From assembly GCA_963848115.1 (NCBI GenBank), contig CAWKCP010000016.1, positions 186,001 to 250,000 on the forward strand: 64,000 bases of DNA. The letters are read 5' to 3'. Below the pieces are notes generated by a model. That model was not told the DNA's origin and searched no databases. It saw nothing but the letters and a program-made list of their open reading frames with translations. Source of the DNA: JAWKOK01 sp963848115 (GTDB lineage: Bacteria > Chloroflexota > Anaerolineae > Caldilineales > Caldilineaceae). Position numbers and translations under genes: made by a program. This document shows, in pieces, positions 1-8,481 of the stretch (its first letter is position 1; each line of letters begins with the position of its first letter).

Positions 1-2
1 TG

Positions 3-269
3 TGGGAGATCGCCATGCTGCTCCAGAAGGGACGTGTTCAGGTGGCCACGGATTGCCGCACTTTTTTGAATCTGATTCTGCAGGCTAACCAAATACGGGT
101 ACAGCCCATAACGCCACAGATTGCCGCACTTTCAACCGAATGCCTATCCACGATCAACGCCGATCCGGCAGATCGCCTCATCGTTGCCACGGCGCTCGCC
201 GCCGGCGTGCCGCTGGTGACAGCAGACCGCAATCTACGCAATTCAGATGAGATCAAAACGATCTGGTAA
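3..269 (+). CDS. PIN-domain (VapC-like) protein, 5' end outside window
   Basis: This is the C-terminal part of a PIN-domain protein, the fold of VapC-type toxin ribonucleases. The open frame runs in from the left edge, so the N-terminal catalytic Asp is not visible. The visible part starts with a Trp-Glu-Ile-Ala followed by an MLLQKGR stretch, typical of the middle of PIN proteins. It contains the conserved DPADRLIVATAL segment, where the Asp residues bind metal, and a late LVTADRNL motif with another conserved Asp. An antitoxin partner would lie to the left of the window. The next gene, on the opposite strand, overlaps its 3' end by about 27 bases. Family assignment is firm; a toxin role is inferred from the family. 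Confidence 0.8.
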   Translation, partial: WEIAMLLQKGRVQVATDCRTFLNLILQANQIRVQPITPQIAALSTECLSTINADPADRLIVATALAAGVPLVTADRNLRNSDEIKTIW

Positions 270-833
270 CTCCTGGATCGGCCCGTCATCCCAGACCTGT
301 ACCTCGACATACCGCTCCGGCCCGAACGCCCCATCGGCGTTCCAATCCTGGGGCAGTCCGTACTTCTCGATGATACCCGCAATTTCGGTCAGTGTGTAGA
401 CCGTGCGCCGGTACTCCCGGCCGTCGGTGACGCGGGGGCTGAAGGTGGGGAAGAGGTCGCCGTAAGTGAACGAAAGGGTGTCGGGCGCAAAGGCGGATAG
501 CGGCAGGCGCACGTAGGCCGGTTCTTCATACCAGGTCTCCAGCCAGGCACATAGACCGACGACCATGCTGTGTGGCACGGTCCGCTTGGGCTTGCCGCCT
601 TTGGCGATGAAGAGGCGGCGGGCAAGCTGCTCAAGCTCTCTGCGACCTTCCAGGTAGCCGTCAACGCGTTGCGCAGCCATCGTTGTGCTCTCGGCCTTGA
701 GGGTGTCGAGCACACGCTGAGCCTCGGCAATAGGCAAATCCGAGAGGTTGAGGAAGGGCCCTCTGCGTTGCTCGTAGTAGTGGTAGAGATCCGGAAATGC
801 TGACATGCCGCACCACACCTTGACTTGTACCAT
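243..833 (-). CDS. Hypothetical protein
   Basis: I do not recognise this family. The frame stays open to 956, but I chose the ATG at 833 (MVQVKVWCGMSAFP) because a GGAAAG sequence sits just upstream. That gives a soluble protein of about 196 residues. It has a charged helical middle (REL.QLARRLF), a tryptophan- and proline-rich segment (WLETWYEEPAYVRLPL) and an acidic C-terminus. There is no signal peptide or membrane segment. The 3' end overlaps the convergent PIN-domain gene. It lies downstream of a CBM9-like gene on the same strand but about 130 bases away, so it may or may not share a transcript. The frame is long and clean with normal protein composition, which supports it being a real gene. 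Confidence 0.6.
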   Translation of the reverse strand: MVQVKVWCGMSAFPDLYHYYEQRRGPFLNLSDLPIAEAQRVLDTLKAESTTMAAQRVDGYLEGRRELEQLARRLFIAKGGKPKRTVPHSMVVGLCAWLETWYEEPAYVRLPLSAFAPDTLSFTYGDLFPTFSPRVTDGREYRRTVYTLTEIAGIIEKYGLPQDWNADGAFGPERYVEVQVWDDGPIQELPDRFDLI

Positions 834-965
834 GGGGCTTTCCTGTAGCTGCTGCTCAGGGATTGGGGAATTCTGAGATTCGTGAGTGAACCGCAATCTC
901 CCAATCTCAGGCCGAAGGCCCAAATCTCTCATACTCGGAAACCACGATCTCGTCATGCCCTCAGT

Positions 966-1772
966 TCAGTCAGGCAACATAGCCTGTGTGAACCGTATTG
1001 TGCTGAATTTTTCCGGATAGTGATTGTCGTCGGTGCCGACTGGGTCCAGCGCCCACCCCACGCTTATGTTCTGGCCGTTGATCGGCAGCATTTCGTAGCG
1101 ACCCAGAAAGAACTTCCAACTGTCGCCCTCGGCGGGAGGCGTAGCGCGATTTCCGGCAAGTTCCTTCATGCCTGCCCACGGCAGCACGATCATCGCGGTC
1201 CAGCCTTTGCCGACCACAGATGGGTCATTCAATACGCCGTCGATGTGTACGAAGCTCTGAAGGCCAGGGAAGTCCCAATTGCGGAATGCCCAACGGTTTC
1301 CCCGTGGATGCGAACCGCGCCAGAAATAGTGGCCGGTTCGGTCGTGATTGCCGCCAAAGGTCAAGGCACCATTGCTTAGGATATCAAACTGTTCGTATTG
1401 ATTCCATCCGTTCTTCTCGTAGACATCCTGCCAGATATAGAAGACTTCATAGATGGTGTTCAATGCGCTCAACTGGAATTCGTAGTAGCAGTCGCCGCCG
1501 TCGATGAAGACTTCCAGATCATTTTCGAACCACAGAAGTCCATCCCGCTCGGGGATGGTTGCGTGGGGGAACGGTTCTTCACACCAGAAGCCGATGTAGA
1601 GATTCTCACTGTCGTACAACATCGCAGCTCTGGTATCGTAAAGTCCGGGATTGCCGCCGATCACATCAACGAAACGTCTGGTTTTGGGCGCGTTCTGCCA
1701 TGCCGGGTGATCCAGTTTTCCGTTCAGCGGTATGGGCTCATTCACTTGATAACAAAGGTATTGGGTGCTCAT
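966..1772 (-). CDS. CBM9-like carbohydrate-binding protein (DOMON-type)
   Basis: This resembles the carbohydrate-binding family 9-like domain found next to glycan-degrading enzymes. Visible hallmarks are the opening PLNGKLDHPAWQNAP, where the LDGxLDexaW pattern starts the domain, then AAMLYDSENLYIGFWCEEP, then NDLEVFIDGGDCYYEFQLSALN, the usual core of this beta-sandwich. The start is set at 1772 (MSTQYLCYQ) because GGAG lies a few bases upstream; longer in-frame starts lack this. No signal peptide is seen, so it may be cytoplasmic, which is common for stand-alone members. It stands alone and faces an epimerase gene across a 470-base gap. The binding role is inferred from the family; no substrate can be read from sequence. 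Confidence 0.8.
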   Translation of the reverse strand: MSTQYLCYQVNEPIPLNGKLDHPAWQNAPKTRRFVDVIGGNPGLYDTRAAMLYDSENLYIGFWCEEPFPHATIPERDGLLWFENDLEVFIDGGDCYYEFQLSALNTIYEVFYIWQDVYEKNGWNQYEQFDILSNGALTFGGNHDRTGHYFWRGSHPRGNRWAFRNWDFPGLQSFVHIDGVLNDPSVVGKGWTAMIVLPWAGMKELAGNRATPPAEGDSWKFFLGRYEMLPINGQNISVGWALDPVGTDDNHYPEKFSTIRFTQAMLPD

Positions 1773-2243
1773 CGTATCTCCATGGGTATCTTCTTGGCAG
1801 GCGGACAAAGACGCGAAATTTTGTGAATCTACTGCCTGTGCGGCGCCCACAGGCCAAGCCGGCTATCCGCCAGGGTTTCGTGCTACTCTATGTCGAGATT
1901 TAGTCTGTGTAGAGATCCTCAGCTTTCAACAAGTCGGCATTATTCGCGTGCAGAACGCCTTCTCTTCCGATGGCGGTTCGCCTATAATGGGACTATGCTA
2001 CCCACGCCAAAGCTAAGGCTACCTCAGAATTTCGACGGTTGCCAGCTGGGGTGTACTGTGGAAAGGGTGCCGCGACCGTCGCATACAACTTATTCCATTG
2101 GTACGACGATGGGTCGATGCGCTTCATAGACTGCCTCATTGCCGTTGAAGAATCTGCGCTGTGGGAAAACACCGTCCGTGACGCCGACAACCCTTCACTC
2201 ATCCCTTTTTACAGCAGAGTCATATATCGTCAGGAGCAGTACA
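1773..2243. other. Intergenic region between divergent genes
   Basis: This stretch separates the CBM9-like gene (leftward) and the epimerase gene (rightward). A perfect -10-like TATAAT lies at 1983-1988 on the plus strand, but no good -35 box sits at the usual distance, so a promoter is possible but unproven. Short open frames here lack family signals. The AGGAG that serves the epimerase start at 2244 is at the right end. Confidence 0.35.
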
Positions 2244-3041
2244 ATGACAAACGAATTTGCCGTTTTCGTCAAACCTTGGAAGGGATTGTCGCTGCCTGAA
2301 CTGGCGGCCCATGTCAAGCAACTCGGCTTTGACCTGATTGAACTGCCGGTACGTCCGGGATTTCTCTGTGAGCCGGACAACATCGAGGACCAGTTGCCGC
2401 AGACCGTATCCATGTTGGCGGAGCAGGGTGTGCGCGTGCTCAATGTCACCGTCTCGCTTCCTCTGGACGATGAACGACTCTATGCTGCCTGTGCCGCGGC
2501 CGGCGTCAGCATGAACCGGGTCATCTTCAATCGAAACGGCAAGGACTATTGGGCAGCAGAGGACGATGCGCGAAAGCAATTGGATCGTGCATTGCCTTTC
2601 TGCGAACGCTATGGAGTGCAGATCGGCGTGCAACATCACTGTGGCAGTTCAATGCCGGTCAATGCCATGGGCCTGCACAATCTGGTCAAGGACTACGATC
2701 CGGCGTATGTCGGCGCAATCTGGGATGCCGCGCACAACGCACTGGAAGGCATGGAGCCGGAACCGGCACTGGACGTCGTTGAGTCCCATCTCTGTGTTGT
2801 CAACCTGAAAAATGCCTTCTGGCAGCGAGTCAGTGCGCCAGAGGCCAAGGTGGCTGAATGGCGACCCGTCTTCACGTCTGGACCACAGGGGCGATCTTCG
2901 TGGAAACGAGTGGCCGACAAGCTCAGGGAGTTGGCATACGACGGCCCGATCTGCTTTTCTGCCGAGTACACGGATGCAGACGCTGTCGATCGCCTGATCG
3001 TGGCCGACCTTGCCTTTGCCACCAGTCTGTTTGAGAGCTAA
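2244..3041 (+). CDS. Sugar phosphate isomerase/epimerase (xylose isomerase-like TIM barrel)
   Basis: A protein of about 265 residues of the AP endonuclease 2/xylose isomerase-like TIM-barrel family, which isomerise or epimerise sugars and inositol derivatives using a divalent metal. The opening FAVFVKPWKGLSLPELAAHVKQLGFDLIELPV is the typical first strand and helix with a Glu at the strand end. Later strands carry VQIGVQHHCGSS, AIWDAAHNALEG (metal-ligand Asp/His region), LCVVNLKNAF and ICFSAEY, where the final Glu is another ligand. I chose the ATG at 2244 because AGGAG precedes it; the longer frame from 2139 has no such signal. It is followed 57 bases later by a broken cysteine hydrolase, possibly in the same transcript. 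The substrate is unknown. Confidence 0.85.
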   Translation: MTNEFAVFVKPWKGLSLPELAAHVKQLGFDLIELPVRPGFLCEPDNIEDQLPQTVSMLAEQGVRVLNVTVSLPLDDERLYAACAAAGVSMNRVIFNRNGKDYWAAEDDARKQLDRALPFCERYGVQIGVQHHCGSSMPVNAMGLHNLVKDYDPAYVGAIWDAAHNALEGMEPEPALDVVESHLCVVNLKNAFWQRVSAPEAKVAEWRPVFTSGPQGRSSWKRVADKLRELAYDGPICFSAEYTDADAVDRLIVADLAFATSLFES

Positions 3042-3098
3042 AAGAGGGAAAACTGACCCCTCGAAACTGGCCGAAGTCGATCCTTGAAGGAGTTTGAG

Positions 3099-3849
3099 AT
3101 GCGCAGAAAATCAGAATTTACGCTCCATCAAAGGCGCTGGAATCTAGGTCAGGACGACGATGGCCATGCCGTCTGGCGGGAAGAGATCGTTGCGCGTACC
3201 GTCCAGGCTTGCCGCACGGCGATCATCGTTTGCGATATGTGGGACCGCCATTGGAGCCGGGGCGCGGCCGAACGAGTGAATGCGATGGCGCCACGCATGA
3301 ATGGGGTGCTGAAGGCGGCACGTAACAAGGGCGCACTGATCATTCATGCGCCATCCGACACGCTGTCCTTCTACGAAGATGTACCGGCGCGTCGGCGGAT
3401 GCTGGCGTTGCCGCCCGATGGAACCGCCCGAGGAGATGGAGCTGCCTGTTCCACCCTTGCCGATCGATGATTCAGATGGGGGATCGGACACTGGGGAACT
3501 CGAGATTCATTATCCCTGGACCTGTCAACATGCAGCCATCGAGATCGATGACGAGCGTGATCTGATCTCGGACAACGGGCTTGAGGTCTATGCGGCGCTC
3601 GGTCACTATGGTATCGAGCAGGTGATCATCATGGGCGTCCACACCAACATGTGCGTGCTCAATCGCTCATTTGCCATCAAGCAACTGGTGCGCTGGCGCG
3701 TGCCTGTTGTGCTGGCGCGAGATCTGACCGACGCTATGTACAACCCGGCCATGCCGCCCTACGTGAGCCACGATGAGGGAACACAACTGGTGATCGGCTA
3801 CATCGAGCGCTTCTGGTGTCCCACGATTGCGAGTGCGGACCTACTCTAG
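3099..3849 (+). pseudogene. Isochorismatase-like cysteine hydrolase, split by one frameshift
   Basis: The family is the isochorismatase/nicotinamidase-like hydrolases. The first part, in the frame of the ATG at 3099 (AAGGAG upstream), holds TAIIVCDMWDRHW with the catalytic Asp and runs to about 3415 (RRRMLALPP). The family then continues in another frame as MEPPEEMELPVPPLP, a GIEQVIIMGVHTNMCVLNRSF segment carrying the nucleophilic Cys, and a normal C-terminus ending at 3849. Together they make about 250 residues, the usual length. Both halves are well preserved, so a single-base insertion in the sequence is more likely than old decay. It sits 57 bases after an epimerase gene. If intact, it would hydrolyse an amide or ester of a small molecule; the substrate is unknown. 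Confidence 0.8.
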
Positions 3850-3864
3850 CGGCCAAACCAAATG

Positions 3865-5051
3865 TCACATACCGGTCAGGAAGCGTTGAGCCGTGTCCAT
3901 CAGTTCGGACCACTCTGGAAGTCGGCGCAACGAGGCCAATACCGGCTCGTTGCGCAGCTGGTCGCTGTCATCATATCCGTTGTCGATCGCCAGCTCCAGT
4001 TGACGCAAGGGCCGCCGATGCATCGCCGGTTGTCGCCAGGCAACAGGCCATGTTGTAGTGCGTCCATGGCAGCCAATTGGCCACAAAGCGTGACGAATCG
4101 ACATCCGGGTGACCATCCTCGATCATCTGGAAGCCCGTTGCATATTCCACCACGGCGGCCTCAGGCTGTCCGAATTCAAACTTGAGCATATTGCCGCGCA
4201 CGAAGTGATTGTCGACGCGATTGAACCAGGCATGGTAGATGGGATGCTCGACGGTCTGGCGAAAGCCGACCTTGAGCGCGGTCTTGGCCGAGGCGATATT
4301 GCTACTCCAGCAGTGCCAGCCCACATAGTCAGCGCCGCTGTCAAGACAGGTTTCGACCATGGCGGCAGTGGCCAGCGTGGCAAGGCCCTGCTTGCGATAG
4401 GTCATCGTCCGTGTGGATGCCGACCTCCACGGCATTGCCGGCTGCATAGTCGCCCATGCACCAGCTCACGATGTGGTCGCCATCGAGAATCGCGCAGCCG
4501 ATGCCAGCGCCCATCAGCGGTTTCATGGCATCATGCGATCCGCTGCCCCAGCCACGAAGTCTCTCGATGTTGACCAACTCGTCCCGCATCAGCAGTTCAT
4601 CATCGACCAGCCGCATCTCGTAGCCGTCGGGCAGCTGATGTGCGCCAGTCGATGGCCGGCGTACTGGTCGATCACGAAATGCTTGCGCAGATGGCGCATA
4701 GGTGATGCGGCAGCCAATAGGGTGCCGAACTGCGCCTCCCATGCCTCGGGATGCCAGTTGACGAGCAGTTCGACCATCCCGTCTGTTGCCCTGCCGGCGG
4801 GAAGGAGCGTGTCGGCTGATCAGGGACCGCAAGCCCTCCACGACCTCTGGATCGGAACAGTCTCCGGCCAGGTACCAGTTGCCCTCAACCTGTTCGCAGA
4901 TCAGAGCAACGGTCGGGCTGGCGGCATCATCGGCGAAGATCTGGCCAGGGCATTTGCCCTCGATGACAGCAAACAGATTGAGGTGATACCAGAGGCCATC
5001 GAAGAGGCTGCGAACGCCTTCAAAGTGGGCTGGTTTCAGTTCAGCAATCAT
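3865..5051 (-). pseudogene. GNAT acetyltransferase with C-terminal TPR-like tail, several frameshifts
   Basis: The gene starts at 5051, three bases after the stop of the upstream UroD-like gene. The protein can be followed through successive frames: FEGVRSLFDGLWYHLNL from the start to about 4800, then VELLVNWHPEAWEAQFGTL to about 4650, then DGYEMRLVDDELL through GIHTDDD to about 4400. Next comes GLATLATAAMVETCL with CWSSNIASAKTALKVGF, the acetyl-CoA-binding and late GNAT motifs. A TPR-like tail follows (HYNMACCLATTGDASAAL), with a last switch near 4010 to RQLELAIDNGY and RLPEWSELM. At least four frame changes are needed. Either this is heavy indel error or a decayed gene; the conserved residues on both sides of each break favour error. 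The acetyl acceptor is unknown. Confidence 0.7.
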
Positions 5052-5054
5052 TTT

Positions 5055-6098
5055 CTATCTCCGTGTCTCCTCCAACGCATCCAACACGATCGGCAGCGAT
5101 TCTTTCCAATTGCGCGGATAGTGTTCCGATACTTCGAAGGCCAGGCCGCGTCCGTCGGGCGATGCCTCGGCAACCCGGCTGAGCACTTCGTCCTTCAACT
5201 CCTGCGGCGGCAGTTCATAGCAGCCGACGTTGAGATTGGACCAGAGCAACTTGTCCGGCCAGGCCGCTCGACAGTCGGCCAACGTCATGTCACCCTCCGG
5301 CGGCGGCGTCACCGACTCGATCAGGTCCATGGGCGCAGCGGCGACAAGATCTTTGACCGCCGACAATTGCCCATCATAGTGGGTGCCCACGATCTTGCCG
5401 GCCTGCTGGAGCCAGGGAAAACACTCATCGTAGACCGGTGAGAGCAGCTGTTTGTAGCGCTTGGGCCCTAGCGTCTCGGCGGTGAAGTTTTCCAGGACCG
5501 AGACAAATCGGCCCGGACCGCCGGCGACCAACTCGGCTCTACGACGATAGTTGGCCAGCAGCGCAGTGTACAGTTCCATCATCTCCTTCTCAAGATCGAA
5601 GAGATGGAAGGCATAGTTCTCCAGACCGACGAGATCGACCAGAACAGTCTGATTGGGCGTACGGCCGGTTAGGGAGAGCGGCACGCAGTAGGGCGGCAGT
5701 TCAGCGACCTTGGCTTCATATTCCTCGTACGCGGGCTCAACTTGGATCTGCTTGGCAACGTAGGTCATCACCGCGTAGTCTTGAGCGGTCTCCAGATAGA
5801 ACTTCTGCCGCCAGTCATCCTCGAATAGTTCGTACACTTCGCCGACCGGCGTCACGATGCTGCGCCGTTTGAGCGCTTTTCCATCCTTCTGGACAGTCTC
5901 CTCTCGAAATTCGACGTTGTCACCCCAGCTATCCTTCGTCGTGGCCAAATGCCAGGTGACACCCATGCCCTTGTCAAACAGATTTTGCCAAGCGGGATCG
6001 TGCTCCGTATGACGCCATTCCCACTGGTAGATGGTGAAGGGGATCACGTCTGGGCGTTCGCCGGCCCAAAAGGCCTCCAGCCGTTCACGAATATTCAC
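5055..6098 (-). CDS. Uroporphyrinogen decarboxylase (URO-D) family protein
   Basis: About 347 residues of the UroD/MtaA/CmuA superfamily, TIM-barrel proteins that include haem-pathway decarboxylases and corrinoid methyltransferases. This one is of the divergent environmental type. Typical pieces are the opening RERLEAFWAGERPDVIPF, the central LENYAFHLFDLEKEMMELY, and GKIVGTHYDGQL followed by PMDLIESVTPPPEGDMTL and WSNLNVG. The GTG at 6098 is chosen as start: GGAG lies nine bases upstream and the preceding gene stops only four bases before it, giving translational coupling. Downstream, the GNAT-TPR gene begins three bases after its stop. A second UroD-like gene lies immediately upstream. With no porphyrin genes nearby, a role in methyl or C1 transfer is plausible but is inference. 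Confidence 0.85.
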   Translation of the reverse strand: MNIRERLEAFWAGERPDVIPFTIYQWEWRHTEHDPAWQNLFDKGMGVTWHLATTKDSWGDNVEFREETVQKDGKALKRRSIVTPVGEVYELFEDDWRQKFYLETAQDYAVMTYVAKQIQVEPAYEEYEAKVAELPPYCVPLSLTGRTPNQTVLVDLVGLENYAFHLFDLEKEMMELYTALLANYRRRAELVAGGPGRFVSVLENFTAETLGPKRYKQLLSPVYDECFPWLQQAGKIVGTHYDGQLSAVKDLVAAAPMDLIESVTPPPEGDMTLADCRAAWPDKLLWSNLNVGCYELPPQELKDEVLSRVAEASPDGRGLAFEVSEHYPRNWKESLPIVLDALEETRR

Positions 6099-6102
6099 GC
6101 GG

Positions 6103-7193
6103 CTACTCCACTCCAAATTGGGCGAGTCCCTGCCGAATCTCCGCTTCTCGTTCGGCCGGGGCTGCAAAAATGTGATATTGAATGCCGTTCGACGTGCCGA
6201 TCTGCTCGGTCACGGCTTGGATGGCGGCAAATTCGCCGCTGATCAGTTGGATGCGTTTGCCCGCAGCATGGATGGCCTGGTAGATCTCGGGCCAGTTCGA
6301 ACAGTCCGGCTTGCCGTCGCCATGGATCCACTGCACGCCGTCCAATTCATCGATCGTCAGCAATTGCTCCAGATGGGGAATCTGGCCGACACCGTCAAGG
6401 TGGTAGAAGGTGCGTGGCAAGCGTCGACAGGTCGCCCGAAGCTCGGGCAACACAAACTGGCCGAACATGTCGGGGCTGATCATGTACGAGAAGTCGGATT
6501 GTAGGATGTAGGAAGGCGAATCGCTATAGATGCCCGACCAATCCGAATAGCCGGGATTGACCGGCTGGAGCACGGCGTTGATGGCTGCGTAGGCCTGATG
6601 CCAGGCCTCGTGCGCCTCCCACGCCAACCGTTCGACTTCTTCCGGATAGTCGATCAGGTCGAAGAGCAGCTTCTCGGTCGTGCGGAAGGTAGCCGGGACA
6701 TCCAGATTGCCGCCCAGGTCGGTCATGCCGACCAGCACCTGGCCCTGCCAACGTTCCATGGCTGCGGCGCAGATATCCAGGATGCGATTGAGCCATATGC
6801 TGTCGGGATCAAACTGCAGATGAATCTCGTGGATCGGCCGATCATCCGGCGGCCAGAACCATACACGGCCGGTCGAGTTGTCCAGTTCCGCGCCCATCAT
6901 TGCGGCGAGAACGCCAGGCCCAAAGCAGTCCATGTTGAACCAGGGATAGGCATCGCCCAGAAAATGATAGCGTGACATCTCGTAGTCGATGCGGTCAACG
7001 ATCTCTTCGGGAGACCACGAAAGATCTGTGCATGTAGCCTGGGAAAGCAATGGGGCGCCGCAGGCTGCGGTCGCCCAGGATCGCGGCCGGCGACAACAAC
7101 GGGGATGATCGGACGCTCAAGGTCGCCGGACCACCAAGCATTATAGGTGTTTCGCACTCGATCCCAACGCCCGGGATCAAAATCGATAGGCAT
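6103..7193 (-). pseudogene. Second URO-D family protein, one frameshift near its start
   Basis: The N-terminus begins at 7193 (MPIDFDPGRWDRVRNTYNAWWSGDLERPIIP) with GGAAGGA upstream. About 45 residues in, near 7045, the frame must shift to reach LSQATCTDLSWSPEEIVDRIDYEM and the rest of the protein. That part carries PWFNMDCFGPGVLAAMMGAE, YSDWSGIYSD and the late RTFYHLDGVGQIPHLEQLL segment, matching the UroD-like class seen in carbohydrate-degrading environmental bacteria. The total is about 363 residues. It ends four bases before the GTG of the next UroD-like gene, so both are probably co-translated and may form a heterodimer or act in sequence. The single break in an otherwise clean gene looks like a sequencing indel. 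Confidence 0.8.
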
Positions 7194-7228
7194 TTCAGAT
7201 CCTTCCATGTTTCTGAGCGGCTATTTTC

Positions 7229-7340
7229 ACCACAGAGATTGATTTCACGAGGTCCACAGAGGTCACGAAGAAAACTCAGCCGAAAATGGTCCCGAAACCA
7301 TCTGTGTCTTTTCCTTTTTCCATCTGTGTAAGTCTGTGAC
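7229..7340. repeat. Intergenic fold-back repeat of the CACAGA/TCTGTG type
   Basis: A stretch of about 110 bases in which the left half carries several CACAGA and CACGA words and the right half their complements (CATCTGTGT twice and GTCTGTGAC). It can fold back on itself imperfectly. It lies between the PhyH-like gene and the UroD-like genes on the minus strand. It belongs to the same family as copies near 26.5, 30.2 and 37.5 kb. Confidence 0.6.
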
Positions 7341-7376
7341 AAAAATCCTCACGCCATCATCAAAAATCTGCCGATT

Positions 7377-8260
7377 TCAGACACCCCACACTGATCGAGC
7401 CTCCTCCATCGATTGCACCGGTTTGCCCTGTGCTGTGTGGCCTGTTCCGTTCTTGCGCCAGCGTGCATCCACAGGGTCGCAGGCGGGCTGGAAGCGGATG
7501 TCGCAGCTGAGGCGGAATCGATTGGTGAGGTTTGTGGTCGAGGCGTGCATGGTATGCATACCGAAAAGGATGACATCGCCGGCCCGGTAGTCAGTCGTCG
7601 CCCACTGACCACCGAATTTCTCGACGATCTCCATGGGATCCTTGGTAAACCAGCCCTCGATCAGATCGCGGTCGACGTCCATCTGCCCATAGGTATCGCG
7701 AATGGGTGCAAAGCTTTCGAGATGATTGGAGCCGATGCACATGGCCAGCGTGCCCTGGTTGACAGGAATGTCGCCGAACGGGATCCAGGTGGTGTGGAGG
7801 TTCGTTGAACCGCGGCCCATGTAGACAAAGTCATAGTGGGCGCCGGTGTACTCCTCATTGCCGACACCGCGCAGCCATTTGTAGTGGTAGGTCAACGATG
7901 GTTCGCCGAAGTAGGTGTCGTAGAAACTGGTCAACTCCTCGCCCTCAAGCACATCCAGCACATCCTCATGATGGGCGATGCCCTTGATACCCATCATCTG
8001 TGGACTGCGTCCGCCCATGACGCCTTCAAGCAGCGGTGTATCGGGCACAAGCGCGCTCTGCTCTTCCATGTAGGTCAGGATGGTCTCACGTGCGCCAAGT
8101 ACTTTCTTCCGGTCGATCAGGCCGCGCAGCAGCAGATAGCCGTCTTCGTTCATGCGTTCATGCAGTGCCGGCACATCGCCCAGCAGATCATTGCTGTCGC
8201 GCAGTTCCAGATATCGGCGCTGGGAAATTCCATATTACGATAGCCAAATCGGATGTTCAT
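7377..8260 (-). pseudogene. Phytanoyl-CoA dioxygenase (PhyH) family protein, one frameshift
   Basis: A non-haem iron/2-oxoglutarate dioxygenase of the PhyH family. The start is at 8260 (MNIRFGYRNMEFP) with GAGGAG upstream; near 8215 the frame shifts and continues as YLELRDSNDLLGDVPALHERMNEDG and the rest. The iron-binding facial triad is visible: the HYD of GAHYDFVYMG and the distal His in FGMHTMHAST, with a downstream Arg in NRFRLSCDIRFQP for 2-oxoglutarate. The total is about 294 residues, normal for the family. It lies upstream of the two UroD-like genes on the same strand, separated by a fold-back repeat, so it may start that operon. It probably hydroxylates a small metabolite; which one is unknown. 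Confidence 0.85.
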
Positions 8261-8481
8261 AGACGTTCTCCTCAGTTCAAAGATGTGGGTCAAAAAGCTG
8301 CCTAAGGCAGTACAGCATGGCGCCGTGACAAGCCAACGCGCCAAAGCAGGAATCGGTCCATGTAACAGATGTTCAGATAGTGATCCGTCGTCGATTGGGC
8401 GAGCACAGGTACGAGCACCATCTTGTTCTGAGTATCTATAGCAGAACGGTCCGGATACCGTCTAGATTTGCCCATTGCGTT

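Noticed and set aside
2039..2299. 86-codon plus-strand frame before the epimerase gene
   Set aside because: It overlaps the true start of the epimerase in another frame and its sequence has no family-like features.
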